This document shows, one piece after another, positions 1-8,926 of a stretch of 27,463 bases of DNA. The stretch spans positions 1 through 27,463 of the forward strand of contig WTXG01000382.1 in assembly GCA_022496185.1 (NCBI GenBank), given 5' to 3'. How positions within the stretch are numbered: the stretch's first letter is position 1; each line of letters opens with the position of its first letter. Below the pieces are notes generated by a model. That model saw only the letters and a list, made by a program, of their open reading frames with translations. It ran no database searches and had not been told where the DNA came from. Source of the stretch: Multifurca ochricompacta. Its lineage: Eukaryota; Basidiomycota; Agaricomycetes; Russulales; Russulaceae. Both the position numbers and the translations under genes were made by a program.

Positions 1-3000
1 CCCCTCGTGCAAAACGCTCTCGCTGGTGGCGGCCCTCTTGTTCCCAGGCTGTCTCAGCACTGTGCCTCACCCCTCCTGGGGACCATTCTGAGAAGCATCG
101 CTTACAGAATGCACTCCGTAAGGAGATACGGTCTGCTAAGCGTGACTGGACAGACAAGGCCCTTGCGACACAAGGGATCTGGGATGTAGCCCGGTGGCGC
201 CTAGGGCGCCGCTCGGCTAACATACCCACTCTTCGCCGACCAAATGGCCCCCTGTTGTGGGATAGATTGGACATCGAAGACGTGTTGGCAGCACGCTTCT
301 TTGGCACTGAAACATCCCCTGTCCCGGAGTTCTTCCAGGATGACCCCCCAGCCCTCCCTCAGAGAGACTGGCACCTGTTCTCCAAGTCTGAGATCCACGA
401 CTTGCTCATGCACACTAAGTCCACCTCTGCACTGGGCCTCTCTAAGATCAGCTGGGCTATTTTGAAAGATGCTTGGGATACCATTGGCACATGGATCACC
501 ATGCTCTTCAATGCCTCACTCTCTTTGTCTCATGTCCCCTCCTGCTGGAAGGCTGCACTTACAGTAGTCTTGCCTAAGCCTGACCGACTGGACTACTCCC
601 TTGCTGTTACAACCTCTACCGTCTGTCCCCATTTTCTTCCTACTGCCCAACGACGACCCCTCCTTGCCGCCCACTTTGCACTTCTCGATCACGTCTCCAT
701 CGTGGGACCCCTCACGTGCCCTGCTCCCATCCCCGTGACCCAGTTTACATCTATTGACACGTTGTTTGCTTATGTCTGCTTCCTTATCTCTTTATCTTGT
801 TATCTCCTTATCTTAAGATCGGACACTTACTTAGTACCCTATCAGAAGCTAGGCTTTACGCCCTCCGCTTCCGTATATTTGGGCCCACCTGACTCTGTAC
901 TCTTATCTTGTAGACGCCCACTGAGTTACGTATATAAGTCCGCTGTAGCTACCCTGTAGACCTCAGACTTGACTTATTGAATACATCAGTGCCTGTCTTC
1001 TGGACATCCCTTTGATCTCTGACTCAGTTGTCTCAAGTGCTTTTGGCACTTCTCCGCTCAACATCGTCTTAGGGAAGCGTCCCTTTGACCTTGACTCATC
1101 TCCTTACACTCCAAGAAGCCTTATTGGTTTCTTATCTGACTCTATGAATTACGCTGTCACACAAGTCGTGTGGAACGTCCTGCACCGGACGTAACACTTG
1201 CCAAGGCATATCGCCCTATCTCCCTCCTGGAGACCCTTGGCAAGCTTCTGGAAAAGTGCATGGCCAAATGCCTTACATTTGACATTGACACACACCAGAC
1301 TCTTTCCTCTGCACAATTCAGGCACGCGCACATTCCTGCTGCCTCGACTCTGCTCTCTCACTTGTTCATGATGTCACCATGGCCCAGTCCTGCAGCTTCG
1401 TCTGTGGAATTGTCCTCTTTGACATATTGGGTTTCTTTGATCACATCCACCCTGCTTGATGTGCCCACATCATCTCCCAACTGGGCCACCACCCCAGCCT
1501 GTCTGGCTGGATACATTCCTTCCTCACTGGCCGCATGGCCTCACTCTCATTCAACAACACCACTGGGCCCCCAATCCCACTCCACATCGGCACCCCACAA
1601 GGTTCCCCACTCTCCCCTGTCCTATCCACACTCTACACAAGCCCCCTCCTTGCATTGGCTGCTAAGTGGACAGGATGCCGTCTATCCATGTATGTGGATG
1701 ACGGCCTCCTGTTTGCTTGGGGTGCCACCTGGGATGATGTCACGACCTCGTTAGAAGCACACTTCCGCATTGTACTGGATTGGCTGTCCTGGGCTGGGAT
1801 GTCCACTGACCCAGACAAGACAGAAGCCCTCTTCTTCTCGAGAGCTAGGACCCAGAACCTCCCTCCCCCTCACATCTGGCTGCCAGACCTGGAACACAAC
1901 ACATACTTCAAGGTTGTACCCAGTCCCTCAGTTCGATACCTTGGTTTTTACTTTACCAAGAACCTCTCTTGGCGCCCGCATGTACAGATCATGTGCCGAC
2001 GTGCACACACCTCCATCCACACCCTCTCTGCCCTAGGCAACTCTGCCCGAGGCATCACTATGGCTAACTGGCGCCTCGTCCTTAATGCCATCTGCCTCCC
2101 AGTCCTGTCCTATGGGTGCCAACTCTGGATAGGTACCAAACAATCCACTGGACTAATCAAGCTCCTACAGGGAGTCACCAATCAGATTGTCCACAAGATA
2201 GCTGGGGCCTTTCACACCATACCCCATGCCCCCCTCCATGAGCTAATCTGGTTCCTTCCCATGAAACAGTACATCCACAAACTCGCGGATGTCTCTTCCC
2301 TCCGGATCCGTTCCCTTCCCCCCTCCTCACAGGTCTCCCTCCGTCTACATGGACCCTCAGATGAGTCCCTTGGGACACGTCGACGGGCCCGCAGGAAGAC
2401 CTCCCCACCCATGGTCCCCACTCCTCTGACCACTCTCACAGCGTGGACCCCTGACCTGGCCTACACTGCTGACGTGCTCACACTTGCCCCCTGGGACCTG
2501 CCATCCTGGGACGGACAAGTAAGCTTACTGGGAGTTGTGCCCCCAAAAGACCGCCAATTGCAGATAGCGGAGCTCATGGCCCTACCATGCACTGATGTGT
2601 TGTTAATCCACACATCACCCATCCTCCACAAGAGAAGCCGGCGTGATCATACCCTGGTTGGTGCCTCGGCATCAACCCTTCTTGAATGTCGAGGGGAGTA
2701 CACAATGGCATGGTGCTGTGGAGTAGGGCTGACACAAACTGACGTCAACATCTTTGGTATGGTGCAAACCATGCAATGGTTATGCGACTTTTACTCTACA
2801 GGGGCAGTTCCAGCCCACATCTACATTACATGCTCTTCTTCCTCTCTTCTCCTTTCCCTTCCTGCTCGAGACCCTAAACGCTTTACAGGTCCTTTCGTTC
2901 TCTTCCAATGCTCACTATCCAACTTTCTTTCTTCTCATCCAGACACCCATCTCACATTTATGTGGTACCGCAATGAAGACTTACAGCGCCGCACTCGTAT

Positions 3001-3620
3001 CGAGGAAGGCAGCAACCCACATGTGTTCTACCTCCCCCCTGGCTGCGCTCAATGAGCGACCCTCCCCAGCCAAATTCCGCTCTCTATCCTGCCTCCGGGC
3101 TTTTGACAACTGGCGCCAGGAGTGGCTACGCCTCCAGGCTACTGCTGGCTCCAGTGACAACCAAGCCTACACCATCTCCCTCCCCACCCCGCCTTCAGGC
3201 TACAACCACCCCCTCTGGTCTGCCGCAACTAAACCCCAGTCAAAAACCCCTGGTGACAAAACCAAGATCTATTATGGCCGGCTTACCACATCCACAGCCA
3301 TGCACCTAGCCACAGGCCATGCCTTCACTGCAGAGTACGCTGCACGCTTCCATCCCAACAAACCTGAGGCTGATCGCCTCTGCCACTGTGACAACTCCAC
3401 CCCCTACTCCCTTGAACATGTCCTGCTTGACTGCCCCCTCCATGACCTACCCCACATGGAACATTGCTATCGCATCACCTTACTCCCCCGGTCTATGCCC
3501 ATGGACTGGCCCGCCATCTTCAACAATAAGTTCCTCTCAGAGGACTTACTCTCCTTTATAGAACACTCCCGTGCCTTCACGGCACCACCTGCCTCCTTAC
3601 GACCTCGCGAGCCTGGATGA
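1..3620 (+). pseudogene. LINE ORF2 (reverse transcriptase), inactivated
   Basis: ORF2 would reverse-transcribe the LINE RNA at the nicked target. The frame with codons at 3, 6, 9... is open from the window edge through ALRKEIRSAKRDW, SALGLSKISWAIL and VVLPKPDR. A solo LTR then interrupts it at 605, and the same frame resumes at 1203 (AYRPISLLETLGKLLEK). The frame changes between about 1345 and 1361. RT motif A (LFDILGFFDHI) follows at 1415-1447, then a TGA at 1457-1459. Motif B (GTPQGSPLSPVL) lies at 1589-1624 and the catalytic YVDD at 1691-1702. A second frameshift lies between about 2970 and 3050. The C-terminal part (2970-3620) carries a CxC...H...C knuckle at 3381-3434. Two frameshifts, one nonsense codon and one insertion make this copy inactive. 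Confidence 0.9.
605..1196 (+). mobile_element. Solo LTR 1 inserted in LINE ORF2
   Basis: This 592-bp segment begins TGTTACAACC and ends GGACGTAACA, so its termini are a perfect 6-bp inverted repeat of the TG...CA retroviral type. It is flanked by a direct repeat CTTGC (600-604 and 1197-1201). The LINE RT frame is the same on both sides, which fixes the borders. A TATA box (TATATAAG, 931-938) lies where an LTR promoter is expected, giving the + orientation. There is no internal coding region, so this is what remains after LTR-LTR recombination. Its first ten bases match the minus-strand start of solo LTR 2. Confidence 0.9.
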
Positions 3621-3895
3621 GTTGAGCAAGGGTCATCAGGTAAGTCCCAGTTTGTAAATTCATGAACAGTCATTACCCTACCACACGCACTCTCTTTGAA
3701 ACACCATCTTTGATTGCCCTCTCCCTAACCAAACCCATATTCTTTCCCCCCTTTTATCTCCACTCTTTCAATTAAGACCTTTCCACCAAGTGTGGTTTTA
3801 CAATTCACTATTTTACCAAAATAGTTACCATCATACACTTAGTAGCTACTCTGTCCCGTAGTAGCCGCGTGACTTGGGACAAACCCTGAAGCACG

Positions 3896-3929
3896 AATAA
3901 ATTCGATTTTAAAAAAAAAAAAAAAAAAA
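3896..3929 (+). terminator. LINE polyadenylation signal and poly-A tail
   Basis: AATAAA at 3896-3901 is followed after 9 nt by 19 consecutive A residues (3911-3929). This marks the 3' end of the reverse-transcribed LINE RNA. Confidence 0.9.
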
Positions 3930-4074
3930 GCAGATCAATATATAATAATGAGTCCTTCATAAGCATGTCATGTGAGAAGTAATGTCCATCAACAAGTCAC
4001 AACAATCAATCAAAGAAGAGAAGAAGAGACACATGACTTCTAACACTTTACCCAGCCCTGGAACCATCACACAT

Positions 4075-4146
4075 GCACACATGTGACTCAAAAAACATCA
4101 CATTCTTGTCACAACCTGTGTCACAAAAACATCACAAACTGTCACA
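4075..4146 (-). repeat. LTR-3-family terminal fragment, inverted
   Basis: Read on the minus strand from 4146, this begins TGTGACAGTTTGTGATG. It follows the left end of solo LTR 3 (23585 onward, TGTGACGGTTTGCGAAG) for about 70 nt, sharing TTTGTGACACAGGTTGT. It ends in ...GTCACA on +, a TG/CA terminus, followed by TGAAC. The remainder of this copy would lie to the left and is cut off by the LINE at 3930. Confidence 0.6.
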
Positions 4147-4199
4147 TGAACACTCTGGGCACTTAAGGCTTTAACCTTGACTTGACCTTGACTTGGCTT

Positions 4200-4292
4200 G
4201 TTGATAGCCTGACTTGAACTTGAACATGTCTTGAATCTTGAGGACCTTTGACCTGAGATGATGATGGACACAGCAGGCACCTGGCTGTGACA
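4200..4292 (+). repeat. LTR-3-family terminal fragment, direct
   Basis: The sequence ending CACCTGGCTGTGACA at 4292 matches the right end of solo LTR 3 (ending at 24216). It also shares CTTGAATCTTGAG and a GACACAGCAG-A/G-CACCTGG block. It therefore represents the opposite end of the same family from the fragment at 4075-4146, but in the reverse relative orientation. Two copies, or one rearranged copy, must have met here. Confidence 0.6.
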
Positions 4293-4328
4293 TGATGGTT
4301 GGTTGGATGGTCAATGCAAAGAGGACAA

Positions 4329-4739
4329 TTAACAAGAGAAGGAGGTGTCTGGTGGACAGGGCCAGGGTGGTGGGGGGAGAGGGCATTTGCAGCAGTGGGA
4401 GGGGGTGGGGCAGGGGTTGGAAGATGAATATAATGAGGGGGGGGGGGGGGTGCCAAAGGTGTTGGACACATTCAGGAGGCCTGGGGGGACAAGGGGAGGC
4501 AGTTGGAGGGTGGGGGAGGGCACAGGGAAAGGGTGAAGCTCTGGGAGCTCAAGAGGAGGCAAAACCAACAAAGGGGGAGCTGGGGATGCTGTGGCAGCTG
4601 CCTCTACCAAGGCAGCAAAGTTAATGGTGTGCTGGGCACCAGGAAAATTGTAGGGGGGGAGGCTGCTTGATCCAAAGGGTAGGACAAAGGGGAGCTGTTC
4701 TGGGACACTAGGGCACTTGTCAGTCACTGTCTGCTGCAA
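4329..4739 (-). other. Open proline-rich reading frame, doubtful as a gene
   Basis: A 136-codon minus-strand frame starts at ATG 4739 and is rich in Pro, Leu and Ser (for example PPLLVLPPLELPELHPF). I recognise no domain. The frame sits on the complement of a G-rich low-complexity tract, so the proline codons (CCN) may simply reflect base composition. There is no visible promoter, intron or conserved neighbour. It could be a relic of a transposon-encoded protein. Confidence 0.2.
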
Positions 4740-5951
4740 AGGAGACTGTCCAAATGTTACAACTCACTGTCAACTGTGTCATGACCCATCCAGCATACCA
4801 GGCAGACTGCAAGACGTGGAGGGGGCCCAAGTCTGGGCAATGTGAGGGAGTGGTTTGGGTTGTCCAGAGATAGGCTGCCAGGAAAGCTGTAGACCCCCAA
4901 TGCTTAGTCATGGTGTCCCACACAGAAGACAAGAAGCACTGCAGGTACGGCATGTTCTGATGGAAGGATAGAAGCACACAGCATAAGGTTTGATGTACTG
5001 ATGAACCTTAGTTGACATGAGAAGACAGTGGCACTGGTTCTGATAGAAGGTTCCAGAGTCACATGGTAGAACTACTAGTGCTTAGATAAGGACTGGTGAG
5101 AACAGATGACTAAGCTAGACTTGCATGTATATATACCCTAGCTAGTCAGCTCTGGATGGTTCCCCATCTTGAGCTCCTGTGACAATCAGAAGCCTAGTGG
5201 ACTTGACTTGTCTTCCCTTCCCTGCATCTAACCACCCAGACTTGTCTCTTGGTGCTTTACCTTCTGAGTAGTTGCACATGGAACACTTGAGGCCTGAGTC
5301 CACTGTTAGGGGTGACAATCCAAGCACTTTGACCCAAGATCTCCCTTCAACCTTGTCTTTGTGACCTTGCTGCCCACACTTCATTGCATACACCCCTCTG
5401 AGCATAACAAACTGCCTGGACAGTGGGTTGTATGCAAGGGGGATGATTTGGAAGTGGATCAGAGGATGAGAGTGAGGGTGAAAGTGCAGGGAGATGAAGT
5501 GAACAGCTCAAGGACCAGGGGTGAGAAGCCTTCCACAAGGTGGGGCTAATCTCCTAGGCAATAAGGTACTGGATCACAAGTGGACAGTCTGGAGCTGTCC
5601 ATTCTATTCCCAAAGGGTTTATATACATAATTACAACCAAGACTTTGGTCTGTGCACTACTTTAGGGGAGGTTAACTTCACTTTAACTCCCCACTATCCA
5701 CCAATGAGAATAGCCCCACTTTTGGGCTGAGAAATCCACAGTCCACAGTCCACAGTTTGTGGACTGCTGTTTAGGCATTGTGGGGTTCTGTTAGTACTCT
5801 TCCCACAAGTCTCCAATTTGGCAGGAGTCTGGCCCTGGTCCAGACCAGCCTCTTTCTGGTCTTAATCTAGGGTTATCTTTGTTTCTGAGGGTTCTGCAGG
5901 GCCTCTGGAAGTGTCCAGAGGTTTCTAGGGGGTCAGGAGGTTTCTAGGGTG

Positions 5952-6218
5952 TCAGTTCATGACAGACAGTAGTTGTTCAATGGAGTGCTTGATATCACTA
6001 TCCTGGTCCCAGGGTGATTCAAAGTTATCAAGACACAAGATACACTCTTTTGTGACCAACACAGCATGGATGTGAGACCAGGATGCATCTGAACCAGACT
6101 TGAAGACACCAAGTGACTTGGCAAGTTCAACCAGAAGAGCTCCAGATAAGATTGATTCACAAGGAATGAAATATTTGGCATGGCCAAAATGTTCTTGGAC
6201 ATGGCCATGGGTGAGGAC
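5952..6218 (-). pseudogene. NLR-like STAND NTPase, segment after Walker A (3' piece)
   Basis: The minus-strand frame entering from 6218 reads HGHVQEHFGHAKYFIPCESI, then LVELAKSLGVF, and LCLDNFESPWD. The last is the Walker B region (hydrophobics followed by LDNxExPW) of basidiomycete NB-ARC/NACHT-type proteins. A TGA at 5952-5954 ends the frame after IEQLLSVMN. In intact relatives the NTPase core and C-terminal repeats continue well beyond this point, so the 3' end is lost. The segment is continuous in frame with 14911 onward once the hAT-like insertion and one copy of its 8-bp duplication (6211-6218 / 14911-14918) are discounted. Confidence 0.8.
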
Positions 6219-6360
6219 TAGTGATTGTCAAAGGGTTTCATACCCGCGCGGGTAAGCGCCACGGGTTTTGCCGGGTACGGGTACGGGTATACGGCTCCCA
6301 ACCTGTGGAAACCCGTACCCGCACAGCGGGTTTGGCGGGTATAGGCGCTGATTATGCATT

Positions 6361-6768
6361 GACAAGATCAGTAGAATTTCCGAGATAAAACACATCTGCA
6401 GCCACAAAAATAAAAGATCTTGTCTGATGTATGCTACAGGGTTGTGTTAAATATGTTCTAGTATTATCATACAAAATATCAAAGCAGATTAATGGTGCGA
6501 TGTAAAATAAAATCCTTATCAGTGATCCACTTTCTTGAAAACCATGATACATCTGTTTTATTAATGCGCGACCAATTCTGCTGGTCTGGCACTATCTAAA
6601 ATACACTCTAGACTACTTTAGACTGTATTGTAATCTAATTATCAAATTAGTTTGCTGAAACAAGGCCCGCGTGTATCTACAAGCTGCATGGGGCAGCGAC
6701 TACATTGCATCGCATGGTGGTCTGACCTCCTTCCTATTAAGGAAGGTTGACTTAAATGCACCAGGACA
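6361..6768 (-). repeat. Gypsy-LTR-like (U3) segment inside hAT-like copy A
   Basis: Read on the minus strand, it starts TGTCCTGGTGCATTT at 6768; the gypsy LTR starts TGTCCTGGATGCGCATTT. It keeps the same order of blocks: a palindromic rAGGAAGGAG-like block, GGTCAGACC/GGTCCACGCGATGCAA-type sequence, TAGATACACGCGG, CTAAAGTAGTCTAG, TGTATTTTAGATA, TGCCAGACC, TTTACATCGCAC and ACCCTGTAGCA. It stops at GATCTTGTC (6361-6369), the inferred start of transcription in the gypsy LTR. It is diverged by many substitutions, so it comes from an older or different family member than the nearby intact element. Confidence 0.75.
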
Positions 6769-7150
6769 GTCGTGCTTGTATGAAATGAAACCAGAATAAT
6801 AAAATAATAATGTAAATAAAAGATCCTTTTAATCTTCTGAACATAAACCAACAATTTTTGAGGGATCTTGAGTAGCCATAAATGAACGCATTGTGTCCAA
6901 GTGCTTATCTCCTTGACCGGGATGGCCCAGGCCATTTATCCGAAATGCGCAGAAACGCAAAGAACAGTCACGCTCATATAAAATTGAAACCAGAATAATA
7001 AAATAAAAATGGAATAATAAATTATCTTAATCTTATGAACATAAAATAGGAATCCTTGAGGGATCTTGAGTAGCCATAAATGAATGTGTTGTGTCCAAGT
7101 GCGTATCTCCTTGACCGGGATGTCCCGGGCCGGATGTCCGAAATGCGCGA

Positions 7151-7169
7151 TGCAAGTAAAGAACTTGCA
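7151..7169. repeat. 19-nt hairpin motif, copy 1
   Basis: TGCAAGTAAAGAACTTGCA has a 7-bp stem and a 5-nt loop. It is identical (or its complement) in four places across the two hAT-like copies, while surrounding sequence has drifted. Confidence 0.85.
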
Positions 7170-7513
7170 CGTGTTTCATTTTATGGGTAACCCAGGTATC
7201 AAAACAATTATCCAGGGGTTACCCCTGCAAATTGCTATGTGTTCATCAAATTATTTTGCATTCTGTGTGGTTATCTGACAGGCTTTTCATCAATGTTCTA
7301 TAACATCCTATCTAATCATCTCTGTATACTGTATTTTAGTTGTGCTTGTATAAAATTGAAAGCAGAATAATAAAATAAAAATGGAATAATGAATTATCTT
7401 AATCTTCTGAACATAAAATAAGAGTCATTGAGGGATCTTAAGCAGCCACAAATGAATGCGTTGTGTATCTTCTTGGTCCGGGAAGGCCCGGGCTGGGTAT
7501 CCAAAATGTGCAA

Positions 7514-7532
7514 TGCAAGTAAAGAACTTGCA
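7514..7532. repeat. 19-nt hairpin motif, copy 2
   Basis: This is the same 19-nt palindrome as at 7151-7169, one cassette further along. It lies about 52 bp from the gypsy insertion point. Confidence 0.85.
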
Positions 7533-7979
7533 CGCATTTTCACGGGTGACCTGCGGGTAACCCACAGGTACGGGTACGGGTACTGTCCTGGATGCGCATT
7601 TTTGCATCCCGGACCGCTTGAAAGCCATCCTGAGGGCGCGTGAGTTATACAAGTCGACCTTCTTAGATAGAGATAAGATAAGAAGGAGTTCGGACCGTTC
7701 TGACCCGGTCCACGCGATGCAAAGTAGTCGCTGCCCTACGCAGCAATGGACACTGATAGATACACGCGGCCATTGTTTGAGTAATACAAATTAATGATTT
7801 GATTATAGAGTGATCTAAAGTAGTCTAGTATGTATTTTAGATAATGCCAGACCGGCAGAAACATCGCGCGTTAGTAAACAAGATGTGTCAGGGTACTTAA
7901 AGAGTAAGCCACTGATAATTACTTAGATTTACATCGCACGCTCGATCGGTTTGGTATTTCGTAGGATAGTACTAGAACG

Positions 7980-8024
7980 TATTTAAAGACACCCTGTAGC
8001 ACGCTGCAGACCCCATCTTGTCCT
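7980..8024 (+). promoter_or_regulatory. LTR core promoter 1 and inferred start of R
   Basis: TATTTAAAG (7980-7988) lies about 34 nt upstream of ATCTTGTCCT (8015-8024). That sequence is complementary to the priming site after the LTR over 10 nt. In self-primed Tf1-type elements the 5' end of the RNA anneals to the priming site, so transcription is inferred to begin near 8012-8015. Confidence 0.55.
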
Positions 8025-8043
8025 CTTGGGGCTGTAGGTGCGC

Positions 8044-8097
8044 TTTATATCTGTATTTACTCAGGCCCAGCTGATCTTGTCCTCTTGGGGCTGTAGG
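8044..8097 (+). promoter_or_regulatory. LTR core promoter 2 and second candidate start
   Basis: TTTATAT (8044-8050) is followed about 28 nt later by GATCTTGTCCT (8073-8083). This is an 11-nt perfect complement of the priming site, inside a second copy of the block at 8015-8038. The block is repeated with its own TATA-like box. Confidence 0.5.
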
Positions 8098-8297
8098 CTC
8101 TTAGCAATTGTTCAATATAGGTCTATTCTTGCTGCATAAGCAAGGCAGAGTCCTCTGACTGCTTCAAGCCTTACGCGTGCATTAATCTCCGCGTTCTGGG
8201 CAGCTTTCCGACAAGGCATTTTCACCTCTGAAGTTTACCTACGATCTTACATCTAATCTATCAACATAGCAAGCGCGGGATAGAAGCACCCGTTACA

Positions 8298-8310
8298 TTA
8301 GGACAAGATC
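8298..8310 (+). other. Primer-binding site, probably self-primed
   Basis: TTAGGACAAGATC directly follows the LTR. It lacks the TGG expected for pairing with a tRNA CCA end. AGGACAAGATC (8300-8310) is the exact reverse complement of LTR sequence 8073-8083, which fits self-priming as known for Tf1/sushi elements. Confidence 0.65.
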
Positions 8311-8926
8311 CTCATTCACGTTCTCCCTCACGACAGGGCCGACGCGCTCACTAACAGCCAGACAGTCTTAGAGTAGTGACCCCCTGGGGTGGTGCCGGTG
8401 AGGTGCTTACTGTGTCAAGCCAATAATTCATAGCCTGCGTGGTGATCTCTGAAGCCCGAGTAGCGGTGACAGAGGTTGCTTGGTCATTAAGGGGTGTTAT
8501 CGCAGGATCGCGTGCATCCTGATCACTGGTGCGGGATCTTCTACCAAGGAGTGTAAAACCCGGTCAGACAAAGGGGGCCCCGCGAGAGCGGTGACAGGCA
8601 CAGAGAGGAGGCCGAACTGAACCATTTTAGGAAGCTCTTGGGCTCGTGTCCCCTGAGTGAAGAGGCAGGCAACAGGTCGAGAAGACTGAGCCAGACAGCC
8701 TTGGGCAACACTACTTTTCTCATTTCATTTTCTTGGTACGATCGTCATCGCCGCTGCATCGGGTCCGGATCTTTGAATCCGAGATCTATTGGCCAGCTTG
8801 ATCGATCTACCCTTTCCTCCTGTGCTTAGTGTTGCGTGGCACTTGTATCTTTGCTGTTAGTCTCCCAGATTTTTCGGACTGGCTTCTAGGAGAGAAGTCC
8901 ACCCCCACACACATTACCGACCGTAT
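8311..8926 (+). other. Gypsy 5' leader
   Basis: This is untranslated sequence between the priming site and gag. It holds short unrelated open frames only. A dimerisation or packaging signal may lie here but I cannot identify one. Confidence 0.6.

Larger units (their letters stand above)
1..3929 (+). mobile_element. LINE (non-LTR retrotransposon), 5'-truncated by window edge
   Basis: The 3' portion of a LINE runs from inside ORF2 to its poly-A tail. It contains a reverse transcriptase, a region in the position of an RNase H domain, a C-terminal Cys/His knuckle, a 3' UTR of about 275 nt, an AATAAA signal and 19 A residues. This order (RT, RNase H-like, CCHC-type knuckle) is known from I/R1/Tad-type LINEs; the exact clade is my inference. 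The endonuclease and the 5' end lie left of the window, so the LINE's own target duplication cannot be checked. The insertion at 605-1196 is a later event. Confidence 0.93.
3930..5951. other. Unresolved intergenic/transposon-derived stretch
   Basis: There is no convincing gene here. Visible structure: fragments of the solo LTR 3 family at 4075-4146 and 4200-4292, a G-rich stretch at about 4340-4560 with a run of 14 G at 4437-4450, TATA-like sequences at about 5126-5136 (+) and 5618-5630 (readable on both strands), and short CTTGACTTGA-type repeats at 4175-4240. The 3' half of the neighbouring NLR pseudogene should follow at 5951 on the minus strand but is replaced by this sequence. I therefore infer at least one further insertion or deletion with a breakpoint near 5955. 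I could not find its target duplication. Confidence 0.5.
6769..7583 (-). repeat. Tandem diverged cassettes in hAT-like copy A
   Basis: Three related units of roughly 200-370 bp (about 6769-6965, 6966-7340, 7341-7583) each contain, on +, an A/T-rich block with AATAATAAAATAA, then GAGGGATCTTGAGTAGCC or close variants, AAATGAAYGC, and a GGYCCGGG-type palindrome. Two of the three also have an intact 19-nt hairpin and a GGGTAACCC motif. Part of the unit resembles the 3' non-coding end of the copia element (22530-22625). The arrangement looks like repeated duplication of one end of the element. Confidence 0.7.
7584..8297 (+). repeat. 5' LTR of gypsy element
   Basis: The 714-bp LTR starts TGTCCTGGATG and ends ACCCGTTACA. 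It contains two TATA-like boxes and a duplicated ATCTTGTCCTCTTGGGG block (8015 and 8074). Compared with the 3' LTR it is 7 bp shorter. I count only two substitutions (both C/T); the rest are single-base length changes, mostly in homopolymer runs. Confidence 0.96.

Noticed and set aside
255..959. Long open frame of 234 codons on +
   Set aside because: The first part is LINE ORF2, but from 605 on it reads through solo LTR 1 by chance; it is not a separate gene.
4163..4471. Minus-strand proline-rich frame of 102 codons
   Set aside because: It overlaps an LTR terminal fragment and the complement of G-rich sequence; composition alone explains it.
6769..7583. CRISPR-like or satellite array
   Set aside because: The units are diverged, few and long, without regular spacers; they belong to the hAT-like element.
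8298..8312. tRNA primer-binding site
   Set aside because: There is no TGG start and no recognisable tRNA 3' end complement; self-priming fits better.
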